Positions 34,998 through 43,810 of a stretch of 64,000 bases of DNA are shown here, piece after piece. The notes below the pieces were generated by a model, which was not told the origin of the DNA, searched no databases, and saw only the letters and a program-made list of their open reading frames with translations. Each line of letters begins with the position of its first letter. The stretch's first letter is position 1. Where the stretch lies: positions 1 to 64,000 of the forward strand of contig NZ_JAFBCP010000001.1 of assembly GCF_016907735.1 (NCBI RefSeq), written 5' to 3'. The DNA is from Brevibacterium paucivorans (GTDB lineage: Bacteria; Actinomycetota; Actinomycetes; Actinomycetales; Brevibacteriaceae). The translations under genes and the position numbers were made by a program.

Positions 34998-37025
34998 ATG
35001 AAGTCATCATCAAGCGCGCCTTCGCGCTTTAGCTGGCGCGCCGGCGTGGCCGGAAGCGTGGCATTCGCGTTGGGAGGAGCCGGTCTGCTGTCCGCCCACC
35101 CCGCGCAGGCAGCAGAAGTCAATGTTTCCGACGCTGTCTTCAGCTGGGGTATCAACGCCGAATCCGGTGCGGGTGCTTATTACCCCGGCTCATGCAACTT
35201 CCTGTCCGCCGGTGTGTCTGGCGATGCGGGGAAGGCTGACGTATGGTCAAAGGAAGACGCGGAAGCTAAGAAGCTGTTCAGCCCGGAAGAGGGCAACGTC
35301 AAGATCCTGCGCCCCACCGCTGATGGCGGCACGCAGCCGATCACGTGGGACAACAAGTGCCAAACGCCTGAGGGCGAACGCGTCAACACGTATAACGGCG
35401 AGACGGCTAAGCGGTCGGGCAACTTCGTTGAGATCTCCGGTGGCAAGGGCACAATCGACGCTGAAACGAAGTCCGGCACCATCGAGTGGGAAGGTTCGTT
35501 CACGGTCGTGTACTATTCCGGGTTCACCTACTGGTCGGTCAGTAACCCGAAGCTCGAGGTGAAGAACGGCAAGGGCAAGATCACCGGAACTTTCTCCGGC
35601 TACGGAGCCGACATGGCAGACCTTTCCAAGTGGGAGAAGCTCAAGCCCGTTGAAGGCACGATCGCCGACTTCGGAAACAACAAGGTCGAGCTCGATGAAA
35701 ATGGCTTCACCGTCACCCCTGACTACGAAGGTGTTGACAGCGGACAGCCCGACCAAAACAAAGAGAAAGACGGCTGGGGTTCATTCCCCAAGAGCTGGGT
35801 CGACTACAACGTACAGACCGGCCAGGCCCAGTACTGGTACTCCTCCGGCGGAGCTGCGGACCCACGCAAGAAACCCACTGCACTCACCGTAAAGTACAAG
35901 GCAGAAGAGCCTGAAGCGCAGGTCGATGAGGAGACGATTAAGAACACGACTAAAAGCACGCACTCTGTTTCTGACGAGGGCCTGGCGGTCAATGTGACCG
36001 GCAAAGGCTACAGCGTGTTACCCAAAGCCAGCACCGGCAAGGACGCCAACGGTGTCTACGTCGCAGTTGTCGACCGCAAGGTCAAGAACAGCGAAATCGA
36101 ACTGTCGCGTCCGTCCGCTAAGGCAGCTTCTGCAGCAGAAAAGTCGTCCAAGGAACCTGTCACTGTTGAGTACATCCCCGGCAGCGCCATCAAGGACGGC
36201 AAGCTCAACGCTAAGGTGACCACAGTAGCAGACAAGCTGAACAAGGACACCGACTACGACACCGTCGTGTGGGTTGCTCACGGCAACCCGAACGACGAAA
36301 CGGTTCTCCACCGCTCCAACATCAACCTCACCGACGAACAGAAGAACACGCTGTTCCCAGCCGAAGAGCCCCAGGACCCGGAACCGCAGGATCCGAAGGA
36401 ACCGGAGGCTCCTGACACCCCGGACGACGGCGGCGACAAGCCAACGGAAACCGACACCACGGAACCCAAAGCACCCGGCACCCCGGACGACGGCGACAAG
36501 CCCAAGGAACCCGAAGCACCCGGCACCCCGGACGACGGCGGCGACAAGCCAACGGAAACCGACACCACGGAACCCGAAGCACCCGGCACCCCGGACGACG
36601 GCGACAAGCCCAAGGAACCCGAGGCTAAGGACCCTGAAGCCAAGGACCCAACGGAACCCGGCACCCCGGACGACGGCGACAAGCCCAAGGAACCCGAGGC
36701 TAAGGACCCTGAAGCCAAGGACCCCGAAGGGAACGAACCGGACGCTAAGGACCCCGAAGAGGCTCCTGAAGCAGGCGAAAACGACAAGGGCAAGCCGGAA
36801 GCCAAGGACCCTGAAGACCAGAAGCCCGATGCGGAAGCTCCTGGAGCTGACAAGCCCGGCACCTCGGGAACTTCAGGTTCTCACGAGAGCAACGCTAAGC
36901 CGAGCCCTACCGCTTCTAACTCACTGCCACGTACCGGTGGCACTAATCTGGCGATAGGAATAGCAGGAATCACATTGCTTGCTGTTGGTGCTGTCGCCAT
37001 GACTATTTCCAGGCGTCGACCCTAA
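34998..37025 (+). CDS. LPxTG-anchored cell-wall heme-binding protein with one HtaA domain
   Basis: This 675-residue surface protein has a signal peptide to about residue 38, an HtaA domain (about 40-298), a second alpha/beta or beta module (about 320-455; SVLPKASTGKDANGVYVAV), a long Pro/Glu/Asp-rich repeat stalk (about 455-640) and a sortase signal LPRTG followed by a hydrophobic helix and RRRP. Sortase would fix it to peptidoglycan, making it the outermost heme collector. AAAGGAG precedes the ATG. No sortase gene is in the window. Expression is probably iron-repressed through the shared box. Confidence 0.93.
   Translation: MKSSSSAPSRFSWRAGVAGSVAFALGGAGLLSAHPAQAAEVNVSDAVFSWGINAESGAGAYYPGSCNFLSAGVSGDAGKADVWSKEDAEAKKLFSPEEGNVKILRPTADGGTQPITWDNKCQTPEGERVNTYNGETAKRSGNFVEISGGKGTIDAETKSGTIEWEGSFTVVYYSGFTYWSVSNPKLEVKNGKGKITGTFSGYGADMADLSKWEKLKPVEGTIADFGNNKVELDENGFTVTPDYEGVDSGQPDQNKEKDGWGSFPKSWVDYNVQTGQAQYWYSSGGAADPRKKPTALTVKYKAEEPEAQVDEETIKNTTKSTHSVSDEGLAVNVTGKGYSVLPKASTGKDANGVYVAVVDRKVKNSEIELSRPSAKAASAAEKSSKEPVTVEYIPGSAIKDGKLNAKVTTVADKLNKDTDYDTVVWVAHGNPNDETVLHRSNINLTDEQKNTLFPAEEPQDPEPQDPKEPEAPDTPDDGGDKPTETDTTEPKAPGTPDDGDKPKEPEAPGTPDDGGDKPTETDTTEPEAPGTPDDGDKPKEPEAKDPEAKDPTEPGTPDDGDKPKEPEAKDPEAKDPEGNEPDAKDPEEAPEAGENDKGKPEAKDPEDQKPDAEAPGADKPGTSGTSGSHESNAKPSPTASNSLPRTGGTNLAIGIAGITLLAVGAVAMTISRRRP
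36415..36760 (+). repeat. Tandem PGTPDDG-type repeats in the stalk
   Basis: Five units with the core P(D/G)TPDDG(G)DKP alternate between PTETDTTEP and PKEPEA tails, later with added KDPEA units. The DNA is nearly identical between units (for example CACCCGGCACCCCGGACGAC), so copy number can change by slippage. Confidence 0.85.
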
Positions 37026-37059
37026 GTGGAAAGCTGACGATACTGGCGTGACTCTTCCC

Positions 37060-37087
37060 GGCCGGTCGGGCTTTAGCCCGGCCGGCC
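37060..37087 (+). terminator. Terminator after the anchored HtaA gene
   Basis: The arms GGCCGGTCGGGC and GCCCGGCCGGCC pair with one T-G step around TTTA, and TTCCGCTTTT follows. Confidence 0.8.
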
Positions 37088-37226
37088 TTCCGCTTTTCAT
37101 AAACAACGTGCGTTGCGGAATACTCTCATCACTCCAAGCAGAAATACCGGGCTCAATTCCGTGTGATACAACTCACTTTGAGATAACTTGTATAAATGCT
37201 GAGTAAGCATAGATAGGTTCCGAGAG

Positions 37227-37256
37227 CGTCACGTTCTCAACGTTGCCAGCGTGACG
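37227..37256. promoter_or_regulatory. Symmetric dyad upstream of the OFA transporter
   Basis: CGTCACG-N5-AACGTT-N5-CGTGACG is exactly symmetric about the central AACGTT. It ends 27 bases before the transporter ATG. It may be an operator or a leader hairpin. Confidence 0.5.
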
Positions 37257-37283
37257 ATTACGTTCCCGAGTTTTGGAGTTCAC

Positions 37284-38792
37284 ATGTCAGTTCTCACGCG
37301 GTCCGGTATTACCGCGCCCACAACCTATAACCGCTGGCTTATCCCGCCAGCAGCACTCGCCATCCACTTGTGCATCGGTCAGGTGTACGCGTTCTCCGTG
37401 TTCAAGATGCCACTCGTTGAGCACTTCAACACGGGTGAAGTGGCGGTTGGGTGGATCTTCTCCGTGGCAATCGCCATGCTCGGTATCTCATCGGCAATCG
37501 GTGGCACCTGGGTAGAGAAAGTGGGACCTCGCCTTTCCATGCTGGTCTCGGGCGCCTTCTGGGTCATCGGATTCCTTGTTGCATCCGACGGAATCACCAC
37601 GGGTCAACTGTGGCTTGTGTACTTTGGTTACGGCTTTCTGGGCGGTATTGGCCTAGGAATCGGGTATATCGCTCCCGTTTCCACACTGATCAAGTGGTTC
37701 CCGGACCGTCCCGGCCTGGCAACCGGACTAGCCATCATGGGCTTCGGGGGTGGAGCGCTCATCGCTTCACCCATGTCTAACCAGCTCATGGTCGCATTTG
37801 GTGGGGGAGACGCGACTGAAAACTTGGTAGCCGGTGTGTTCCCGACCTTCCTCGTTCTCGCAGTCGTGTACGCCGTTGTGATTGCACTGGGCGCGTATGT
37901 GGTTCGTGTTCCACACCCCGACTGGAAACCACAGGGATGGGACCCAGCGTCCGTCAAAGCGAAATCGATGCAGACCACACGGCACGTCAGCGCACGCACA
38001 GCCATCACGACCCCTCAGTTCTGGCTGTTGTGGATCGTGCTCTTCACTAACGTGACCGCAGGTATCGGAATCCTGGAAAGCGCTTCACCAATGATCCAGG
38101 ACTACTTCTCGCAGATCACGCCGGCTTCTGCAGCCGGGTACGTGGGGTTGCTGTCCTTGGCTAACATGGGTGGCCGATTCCTGTGGTCATCGGTATCCGA
38201 CATCACCGGACGCAAATTCATCTACATTGTCTACTTGGGAGTGGGCGTTGGCCTCTACCTCTTAGTCGCGCTCATTGGTCACGGTTCCCTGATTCTGTTC
38301 ATCTTGGCAACACTCGTGATCCTGTCCTTCTACGGAGGAGGATTCGCGACAATGCCCGCCTACCTGAAAGACATTTTTGGCACTATGCAAGTGGGTGCGA
38401 TCCACGGCCGTCTACTCACCGCGTGGTCAGCCGCAGGAGTCGCCGGACCACTCATTGTGAACACGGTGCTCGAATCGCGTCGTAGCACGGGGGCTGAAGG
38501 CCCGGCTCTTTACCAGTTGAGCCTGCTCATCATGGTGGGAGTTTTGGTCGTCGGATTCATCGCGAACGCGCTCATGCGTCCCGTTGCCGAGAAGCACTAC
38601 GCCAGTGACGAAGAGGTTGAGCGTCAGAATGCAAGTCACAACCTTAAGACAGGTAAAGACGGCGGTATTGCTGTCAACGTTGGTAACGCGCTACACACTG
38701 TAGCGGCGTGGGTCCTCACAGCGATCGTCACCGTGGGGCTCGGTTACGGTCTGGTCCAGATCGTGTTGAAATCACTCAAGCTGTTTATCTGA
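37284..38792 (+). CDS. MFS transporter, oxalate/formate antiporter (OFA) type
   Basis: About 502 residues with 12 predicted membrane helices, the loop motif NMGGRFLWSSVSDITGRK between helices 8 and 9, and a long cytoplasmic segment before helix 12. The N-terminal NRWLIPPAALAIHLCIGQVYAFSVF is typical of the OFA family, which exchanges small carboxylates. The ATG at 37284 with GGAG upstream is preferred to the GTG at 37251, which would fall inside the dyad. The substrate is unknown. Confidence 0.88.
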   Translation: MSVLTRSGITAPTTYNRWLIPPAALAIHLCIGQVYAFSVFKMPLVEHFNTGEVAVGWIFSVAIAMLGISSAIGGTWVEKVGPRLSMLVSGAFWVIGFLVASDGITTGQLWLVYFGYGFLGGIGLGIGYIAPVSTLIKWFPDRPGLATGLAIMGFGGGALIASPMSNQLMVAFGGGDATENLVAGVFPTFLVLAVVYAVVIALGAYVVRVPHPDWKPQGWDPASVKAKSMQTTRHVSARTAITTPQFWLLWIVLFTNVTAGIGILESASPMIQDYFSQITPASAAGYVGLLSLANMGGRFLWSSVSDITGRKFIYIVYLGVGVGLYLLVALIGHGSLILFILATLVILSFYGGGFATMPAYLKDIFGTMQVGAIHGRLLTAWSAAGVAGPLIVNTVLESRRSTGAEGPALYQLSLLIMVGVLVVGFIANALMRPVAEKHYASDEEVERQNASHNLKTGKDGGIAVNVGNALHTVAAWVLTAIVTVGLGYGLVQIVLKSLKLFI

Positions 38793-38834
38793 CCCACGCA
38801 CAAGCACAACGACACAGATACGGCGGTGCAACTC

Positions 38835-39335
38835 CTAATCGACGAGGCGTTGCACCGCCTTTTCGAAGTCCTCATCGCTGGAGGCACCCGCCGTACCGTA
38901 CAGTTCGCGGTTTTGCTCAATCGCGACGAACCCAACCACAAACGAAACCAGACGCTCAAGGACAGCTGGGTACACCTCGGGAAAGGTGGCGCGCACCGCG
39001 CCCTGAAGAACCTGAGGCGTCACATCCTCACCTTTGAGCGCGAACGCCAACAAGAAAATCTCAGCGCCATCGCGGTATGACGCAAGGACGCGCCGCAAAT
39101 GAACAGCCACCTGCGTGAACGTGTGCGGGGGAGCACCACACGCCTCATCTACCTGCTGTGACATCCTGCGCGCAACCAGAATAAAAACCTCCTGCTTATT
39201 GGCCACATGCCAATACAGGGCGGACGGTTGCACATCGAGTTCGCGAGCTAGACGACGCATTGACAAGTCGCCCAGCCCGAACTCGGACGCGATCTTCAAC
39301 GCCGCGTCAGTAATGATGTCGGTGCTCAGAGCCAT
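38835..39335 (-). CDS. TetR-family regulator
   Basis: Residues 1-50 form the DNA-binding domain (ALKIASEFGLGDLSMRRLARELDVQPSALYWHV). The total of 166 residues is short for TetR. The ATG at 39335 begins the conserved region; the open frame runs to 39671 but that extension lies over the ATPase gene and reads as antisense. It is divergent from the metal ATPase with 70 bases between, so that gene is the likely target. Confidence 0.85.
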   Translation of the reverse strand: MALSTDIITDAALKIASEFGLGDLSMRRLARELDVQPSALYWHVANKQEVFILVARRMSQQVDEACGAPPHTFTQVAVHLRRVLASYRDGAEIFLLAFALKGEDVTPQVLQGAVRATFPEVYPAVLERLVSFVVGFVAIEQNRELYGTAGASSDEDFEKAVQRLVD

Positions 39336-39387
39336 ATCACTTAGCCTACGTTTGGGTTGCCTTCCCTTCCTGGTAGAAAAGGCATGA

Positions 39388-39401
39388 ATATTCAAGAATA
39401 T
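39388..39401. promoter_or_regulatory. Dyad at the start of the metal ATPase gene
   Basis: ATATTC-AA-GAATAT is a perfect 14-base inverted repeat ending 4 bases before the ATPase ATG, with no ribosome site between. It is a possible operator. Confidence 0.35.
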
Positions 39402-39405
39402 CCAC

Positions 39406-41262
39406 ATGGAAACACTACTTCGCCGATACATGAGGGTCGTCCTCACGTGCATCATCGCTTTGCTGTATGGTGTTTTGACTCTGTCAGGCCAAAAACCTCT
39501 GGGCATCTGGAGTGGCGGACTGTACGTAGCGTTTTTTATCGTAGTGACCCTTGTGGGAATGATCCGCGATATGGTCCGCGGAAACTGGGGGCTGGACATT
39601 CTTGCCGTTGTCGCAATGGTGTCCACCCTTGCTGTTGGCGAAGTACTCGCATCGATCATCGTTGTCCTCATGCTTTCTGGGGGAGAAGCTCTTGAGGACT
39701 ACGCTCAACACCGGGCCTCACGCGACCTTGAAAACCTCCTCAAGCACTCACCGGCCATCGCGCACGTTCTCAAAGACGGTTCACCGCAGGACGTCGACGT
39801 AGAAAACGTCGAGCCCGGTGACCGGTTGCTCATCAAGCCCAACGAGATCGTTCCGGTTGACTCGACTCTCATCAGCGACGAGGCCAGCTTCGACGAATCC
39901 TCACTGACGGGTGAAAGCCTGCCCGTGACCAAGAGTGCAGGCGACGAGATCCTTTCCGGCGTGGTCAACGGCACCACTGCCGTGACTGTGACGGCAATCA
40001 AGCGCGCTCACGAATCACAGTTCCAACAGATCGTCGCGCTTATGAGTGAAGCGGAAGAAAACCGGGCACCCATTGTGCGTCTCGCAGACAGGTACGCGAT
40101 CCCGTTTACCGTGCTGTCCCTTGTCATCGGTGGGATAGCGTGGTTTGTGAGTGGCTCAGCCACCCGCTTTGCCGAAGTGATGGTGCTCGCCACTCCATGC
40201 CCGCTGCTCATCGCGGCACCCGTCGCGTTCATCGGTGGTCAGGCACAAGCTTCACGCAACGGGGTGATCGTGAAGTCCGGTGCGGTTCTCGAACAGCTGT
40301 CGCGCATCCAGTCAGCCCTTTTCGACAAGACGGGCACGCTCACCCGCGGAACCCCGGAAGTCACCCGCATTGTCCCGGCACACGGCTGGGGCGAAGACGA
40401 ACTCTTACGGCTCACCGCCTCGGCGGAACAGTACTCAACCCACGCGCTGGCACGTGGCATTATCCAAGCCGCACAGGACCGTTCCTTGCGCCTCAGCGAC
40501 ACGGACACCGCTGATGAAGTCGCTACCAACGGCGTGTGGGCCGTCATCGACGGGCACGATCTGCGGGTCGGCAAGCGAAGCTTTATTGAAGAGTCGGTGG
40601 GTGACATCGACGTGCCTGCGCTGGAGCCTGGCGAAGGGGTGGCTTTCGTCGCCATCGACGGCGCCTACGCCGGGGCCGTCATGTTGGCGGACCAGATCCG
40701 CCCGGAGACCCCTCGGGTCATTTCATGGTTGCGCGACAACGGCGTCAAGCGCGTCTCCATGCTCACCGGCGACAACGCTCACACTGCCAAACACATTGCG
40801 CAACTGGCTGGCATTGACGATGTCAAGGCTGATCTTCTGCCACCTGACAAAGTTCGGCTTGCCGGCGAGACTAAACCCGGTCCCGTCCTCATGGTGGGTG
40901 ACGGGATCAATGACGCTCCCGTTTTGGCGCGCGCTGACGTGGGCCTGGCTATTGGCGCGAAGAGTGCTACAGCCGCGTCCGAGGCGGCAGACGGTGTGAT
41001 TTTGCGCAAAAGTTTGCGTTCTGTTCCGGAAGTGGTGGCTATTTCCAGGCACACGGTGTCTGTTGCCTTGACCGCTATTTGGTTGGGCATCGTACTCAGT
41101 GTGGGACTGATGTTGGTGGCCGCGACGGGTGCGATTCCCGCAGTGTTCGGAGCCCTCACGCAAGAAGTGGTCGACTTGGTGGCGATCCTGTACGCGCTTC
41201 TGGCACTGCGAAGCCCGCGAACGCTGAAGAAGCTGCGTGAAGAGGAGGAAGCTCATCGCTGA
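39406..41262 (+). CDS. Heavy-metal P-type ATPase
   Basis: This 618-residue P1B-class pump has TGES for the actuator, the phosphorylated Asp307 in DKTGTLT, MLTGDNAHTAK and GDGINDAPVLARADVG. The membrane metal site reads ATPCPLLIAAPVAF, a CPL form rather than CPC, CPH or SPC, so the ion cannot be named. There is no N-terminal heavy-metal-binding domain; the protein starts directly with membrane helices. No clear ribosome site precedes the ATG. Divergent from a TetR regulator. Confidence 0.9.
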   Translation: METLLRRYMRVVLTCIIALLYGVLTLSGQKPLGIWSGGLYVAFFIVVTLVGMIRDMVRGNWGLDILAVVAMVSTLAVGEVLASIIVVLMLSGGEALEDYAQHRASRDLENLLKHSPAIAHVLKDGSPQDVDVENVEPGDRLLIKPNEIVPVDSTLISDEASFDESSLTGESLPVTKSAGDEILSGVVNGTTAVTVTAIKRAHESQFQQIVALMSEAEENRAPIVRLADRYAIPFTVLSLVIGGIAWFVSGSATRFAEVMVLATPCPLLIAAPVAFIGGQAQASRNGVIVKSGAVLEQLSRIQSALFDKTGTLTRGTPEVTRIVPAHGWGEDELLRLTASAEQYSTHALARGIIQAAQDRSLRLSDTDTADEVATNGVWAVIDGHDLRVGKRSFIEESVGDIDVPALEPGEGVAFVAIDGAYAGAVMLADQIRPETPRVISWLRDNGVKRVSMLTGDNAHTAKHIAQLAGIDDVKADLLPPDKVRLAGETKPGPVLMVGDGINDAPVLARADVGLAIGAKSATAASEAADGVILRKSLRSVPEVVAISRHTVSVALTAIWLGIVLSVGLMLVAATGAIPAVFGALTQEVVDLVAILYALLALRSPRTLKKLREEEEAHR

Positions 41263-41310
41263 TTAGGCCAAACGATGCGTCAGCGTTAAGATGGATGGGC
41301 AGTTTTGCAC

Positions 41311-41387
41311 CGGGATATGGCGCAGTTTGGTAGCGCGCCTCGTTCGGGACGAGGAGGTCGCAGGTTCAAATCCTGTTATCCCGACCA
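41311..41387 (+). tRNA. tRNA-Pro (anticodon CGG)
   Basis: The acceptor stem pairs CGGGATA with TATCCCG. The anticodon loop TTCGGGA on a CCTCG/CGAGG stem gives CGG. The T-arm is GCAGGTTCAAATCCTGT. CCA is encoded at 41385-41387. Confidence 0.95.
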
Positions 41388-41454
41388 TTGTGTTCGCGCC
41401 GTTATGCGGGCTGTGCAAACAGCGTGTCAGTAGCACCCTGTAAAGTCGTTAACT

Positions 41455-42135
41455 GTGCAGTCAAAAATCAGCGGAACCGTCACTCATCTGTGGGTGGGCA
41501 AAGCCCAATGGCAGAACTATGGCGGGAGAGACATCTTCACGGGTGCGCACAAGAACCTTGTTGACGCTATCTCCGTCGACGTGAACGGCGCGTGCGGTGA
41601 CGAACAAGGCAACCTTAAGGTACACGGTGGCCCAGACAAGGCACTCTTGCTCTACACGCGAGACGACTACGAGCAGTGGATTCGCGACGGGTATGATTTC
41701 GCGCCGGGAAACTTCTTCGAAAACAGCACCATCGACGGGCTGAGTACCAGCGACATTCACCTAGCTGACACGCTGCGTATTGGTGAGGTCACAGTGCAGG
41801 TTTCCCAGATCCGCCGGCCATGCACAACACTGGCACACCGGTGGAACATGAAAGAGCTACCCCGCCTAGTACAAAGCACGGGGCGCAGTGGATTCTATGT
41901 GCGAGTTCTTCAACCCGGCACTATACGAACCAATGACACGGTGACGTTGGTTCAACGAGAGCCGGGAAGCGTCGACTTGCCTGAAGTCAACCGTGTCATG
42001 AATATTGACCGCACGGACGCCCGTGGTATCCGCGCGCTCATCGACGCTCCCGGCATGCCACCGCGGTGGGTATCGCAACTGCAACGTCGCCTCTCTGGCT
42101 ATGTCACAGACGAATCTGCTCGCCTAGGCGATTAG
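41455..42135 (+). CDS. MOSC domain protein (YiiM-like)
   Basis: This 226-residue protein has a MOSC-type beta barrel. The conserved KVHGGPDKALLLY and the Cys-containing VSQIRRPCTTLAHRW are the marks of molybdenum-cofactor-binding MOSC proteins such as YiiM. It probably detoxifies N-hydroxylated compounds; the substrate is not readable. The start is GTG at 41455 without a visible ribosome site. Confidence 0.85.
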   Translation: MQSKISGTVTHLWVGKAQWQNYGGRDIFTGAHKNLVDAISVDVNGACGDEQGNLKVHGGPDKALLLYTRDDYEQWIRDGYDFAPGNFFENSTIDGLSTSDIHLADTLRIGEVTVQVSQIRRPCTTLAHRWNMKELPRLVQSTGRSGFYVRVLQPGTIRTNDTVTLVQREPGSVDLPEVNRVMNIDRTDARGIRALIDAPGMPPRWVSQLQRRLSGYVTDESARLGD

Positions 42136-42153
42136 GTACGCCTAGGCGAGCAG
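42116..42153. terminator. Bidirectional hairpin between MOSC and acyl-CoA ligase genes
   Basis: The perfect 15-bp arms CTGCTCGCCTAGGCG and CGCCTAGGCGAGCAG surround an 8-base loop containing the MOSC stop codon. It separates two convergent genes. Confidence 0.75.
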
Positions 42154-42173
42154 ATCTATCTAGACAAGGATTC

Positions 42174-43688
42174 TTATGATTCGCGCAGTTTGCGCTTGAG
42201 GATCTTACCCGCGGAGTTCTTGGGCAACGCATCCACAAAGTGAACAGCCTTTGGCGCCTTGAAAGCGGCCAAGCGTTCCTTGACGTGCTCGATCACGGTG
42301 GTTTCGTCAAGCTCTTGGCCTTCTTTGACAACAACGTAAGCCGTGATCGCTTCAATCCATTTCTCGTCCGGCTGGCCAACTACAGCGACCTCTTCAACGG
42401 CGTCGAGTTCGAAGATGCTGTCTTCAACCTGACGACCTGCGACCAAAACACCACCGGTATTGATGACGTCCTTCACGCGGTCAACGACCTTGATGTACCC
42501 CTGCTCGTCGGCCACTGCGAGGTCGCCGGAGTGGAACCAACCACCTGCAAACGCTTCTTCCGTGGCTTCTGGCTTGTCCCAGTACCCCAGGCACAGCTGA
42601 GGCGAGCGGTACAGGATCTCACCCTGCTCACCGGGCGCAACGTCGTTACCTTCAGGGTCTGCCAAACGGGTTTCCACAAACGGAACGGGGCGGCCGGCGA
42701 AGTCGGGGCGCTCGTCATGTTCTTCCGGGCGCAGCACGATCGCCAATGGTCCAAGTTCGGACTGTCCCATGCAGTTGTAGAACCCCAGGTTAGGCAGCGT
42801 TTCACGTAGCTGCTTCAAGATCGGGCCGGGCATGATTGACGCACCGTACATTGCGCGCTTCAAGCTCGACAGGTCGCGGGTCTGCAGGTCGGGGTGGTGC
42901 GCGATAGCGACCCACACCGTAGGTGCTGCGAAGAACGAGGTGATCTTTTCACGCTCAATGATCTCCAAGAGCTGACCTGTCACCGGTGCAGGCACGATGA
43001 TGTTGAACGACCCCTTCATTAACGACGGGATCAGCAGAACGTGCATCTGTGCGGAGTGGTACAGCGGAAGCGCGTGTACCCAGCGGTCGGATTCTTCGTG
43101 GTCCAGGGTCAGCAATGCTGACTGGTATTCGGTCAGCAGGGCGCGGTGCGTCATGATCGCGCCCTTGGGCAGGGAAGTGGTTCCCGAGGTGTAAAGCAGC
43201 TGGGCAATGTCCGTGTCGACAACGTCGAACTCACCGGGCTCCGATGGTTCCACATCGGTTTGCTGTGCAACTTCTACGAGTTCGGCGAAAGGAACAACTT
43301 CAACGTTGTCAGCTTGCGCCGACTGCACGTGGCGGATGAACTCTTCGCCTACGTAAATGCGCTTGGCACCCGAGTTCTCCAACATGTATTCCAGCTCTTC
43401 ACGAGTGAGCTGATAGTTGATTGGCACGTGGATGAGACCTGCGCGCGTACACGCCAAGAACAGGATCGCAAACAGGTCGCTGTTCTTATCGAAAGCAGCT
43501 ACCCGGTCACCCTTTTCAAGCCCTTGGCTGACAAGGTGACGAGCAACAGACGTCACCGCCGATTCGAGCTCTGCGTACGTCCACGTACGGTCGTCGAAAA
43601 CGATCGCCGTTTTGTCTGGAACCCGTGTAGCTGAGCGGCGGATAACGTCGGAGATCGTATTGCGATTAACAGATGTGATTGAAGTCAT
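42174..43688 (-). CDS. Acyl-CoA synthetase (AMP-forming)
   Basis: This 504-residue ANL-superfamily ligase activates a carboxylate to acyl-CoA. The phosphate loop is LLYTSGTTSLPKG, the hinge GWFHSGDLAVAD is followed by GYIKVVDRVKD, and the catalytic Lys lies in NSAGKILKRKL near the C-terminus. Chain length preference is unknown. I start at the ATG at 43688, where the conserved sequence begins; the frame extends to 43769 without a ribosome site. Confidence 0.92.
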   Translation of the reverse strand: MTSITSVNRNTISDVIRRSATRVPDKTAIVFDDRTWTYAELESAVTSVARHLVSQGLEKGDRVAAFDKNSDLFAILFLACTRAGLIHVPINYQLTREELEYMLENSGAKRIYVGEEFIRHVQSAQADNVEVVPFAELVEVAQQTDVEPSEPGEFDVVDTDIAQLLYTSGTTSLPKGAIMTHRALLTEYQSALLTLDHEESDRWVHALPLYHSAQMHVLLIPSLMKGSFNIIVPAPVTGQLLEIIEREKITSFFAAPTVWVAIAHHPDLQTRDLSSLKRAMYGASIMPGPILKQLRETLPNLGFYNCMGQSELGPLAIVLRPEEHDERPDFAGRPVPFVETRLADPEGNDVAPGEQGEILYRSPQLCLGYWDKPEATEEAFAGGWFHSGDLAVADEQGYIKVVDRVKDVINTGGVLVAGRQVEDSIFELDAVEEVAVVGQPDEKWIEAITAYVVVKEGQELDETTVIEHVKERLAAFKAPKAVHFVDALPKNSAGKILKRKLRES

Positions 43689-43810
43689 AAAAAGAATCCA
43701 ACCATCTCGCGCCAGCGAATCATAAAAGATGACAAATATTTCAAAACTTGAGACGTGCAACGTGCGCATTTATACCTTCGAGACCACGCGACATATGAAA
43801 GAGTAGAGAT

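Noticed and set aside
39336-39671. 112-residue N-terminal extension of the short TetR gene
   Set aside because: It runs through the divergent promoter and the ATPase coding region; TetR homology begins at the ATG at 39335.
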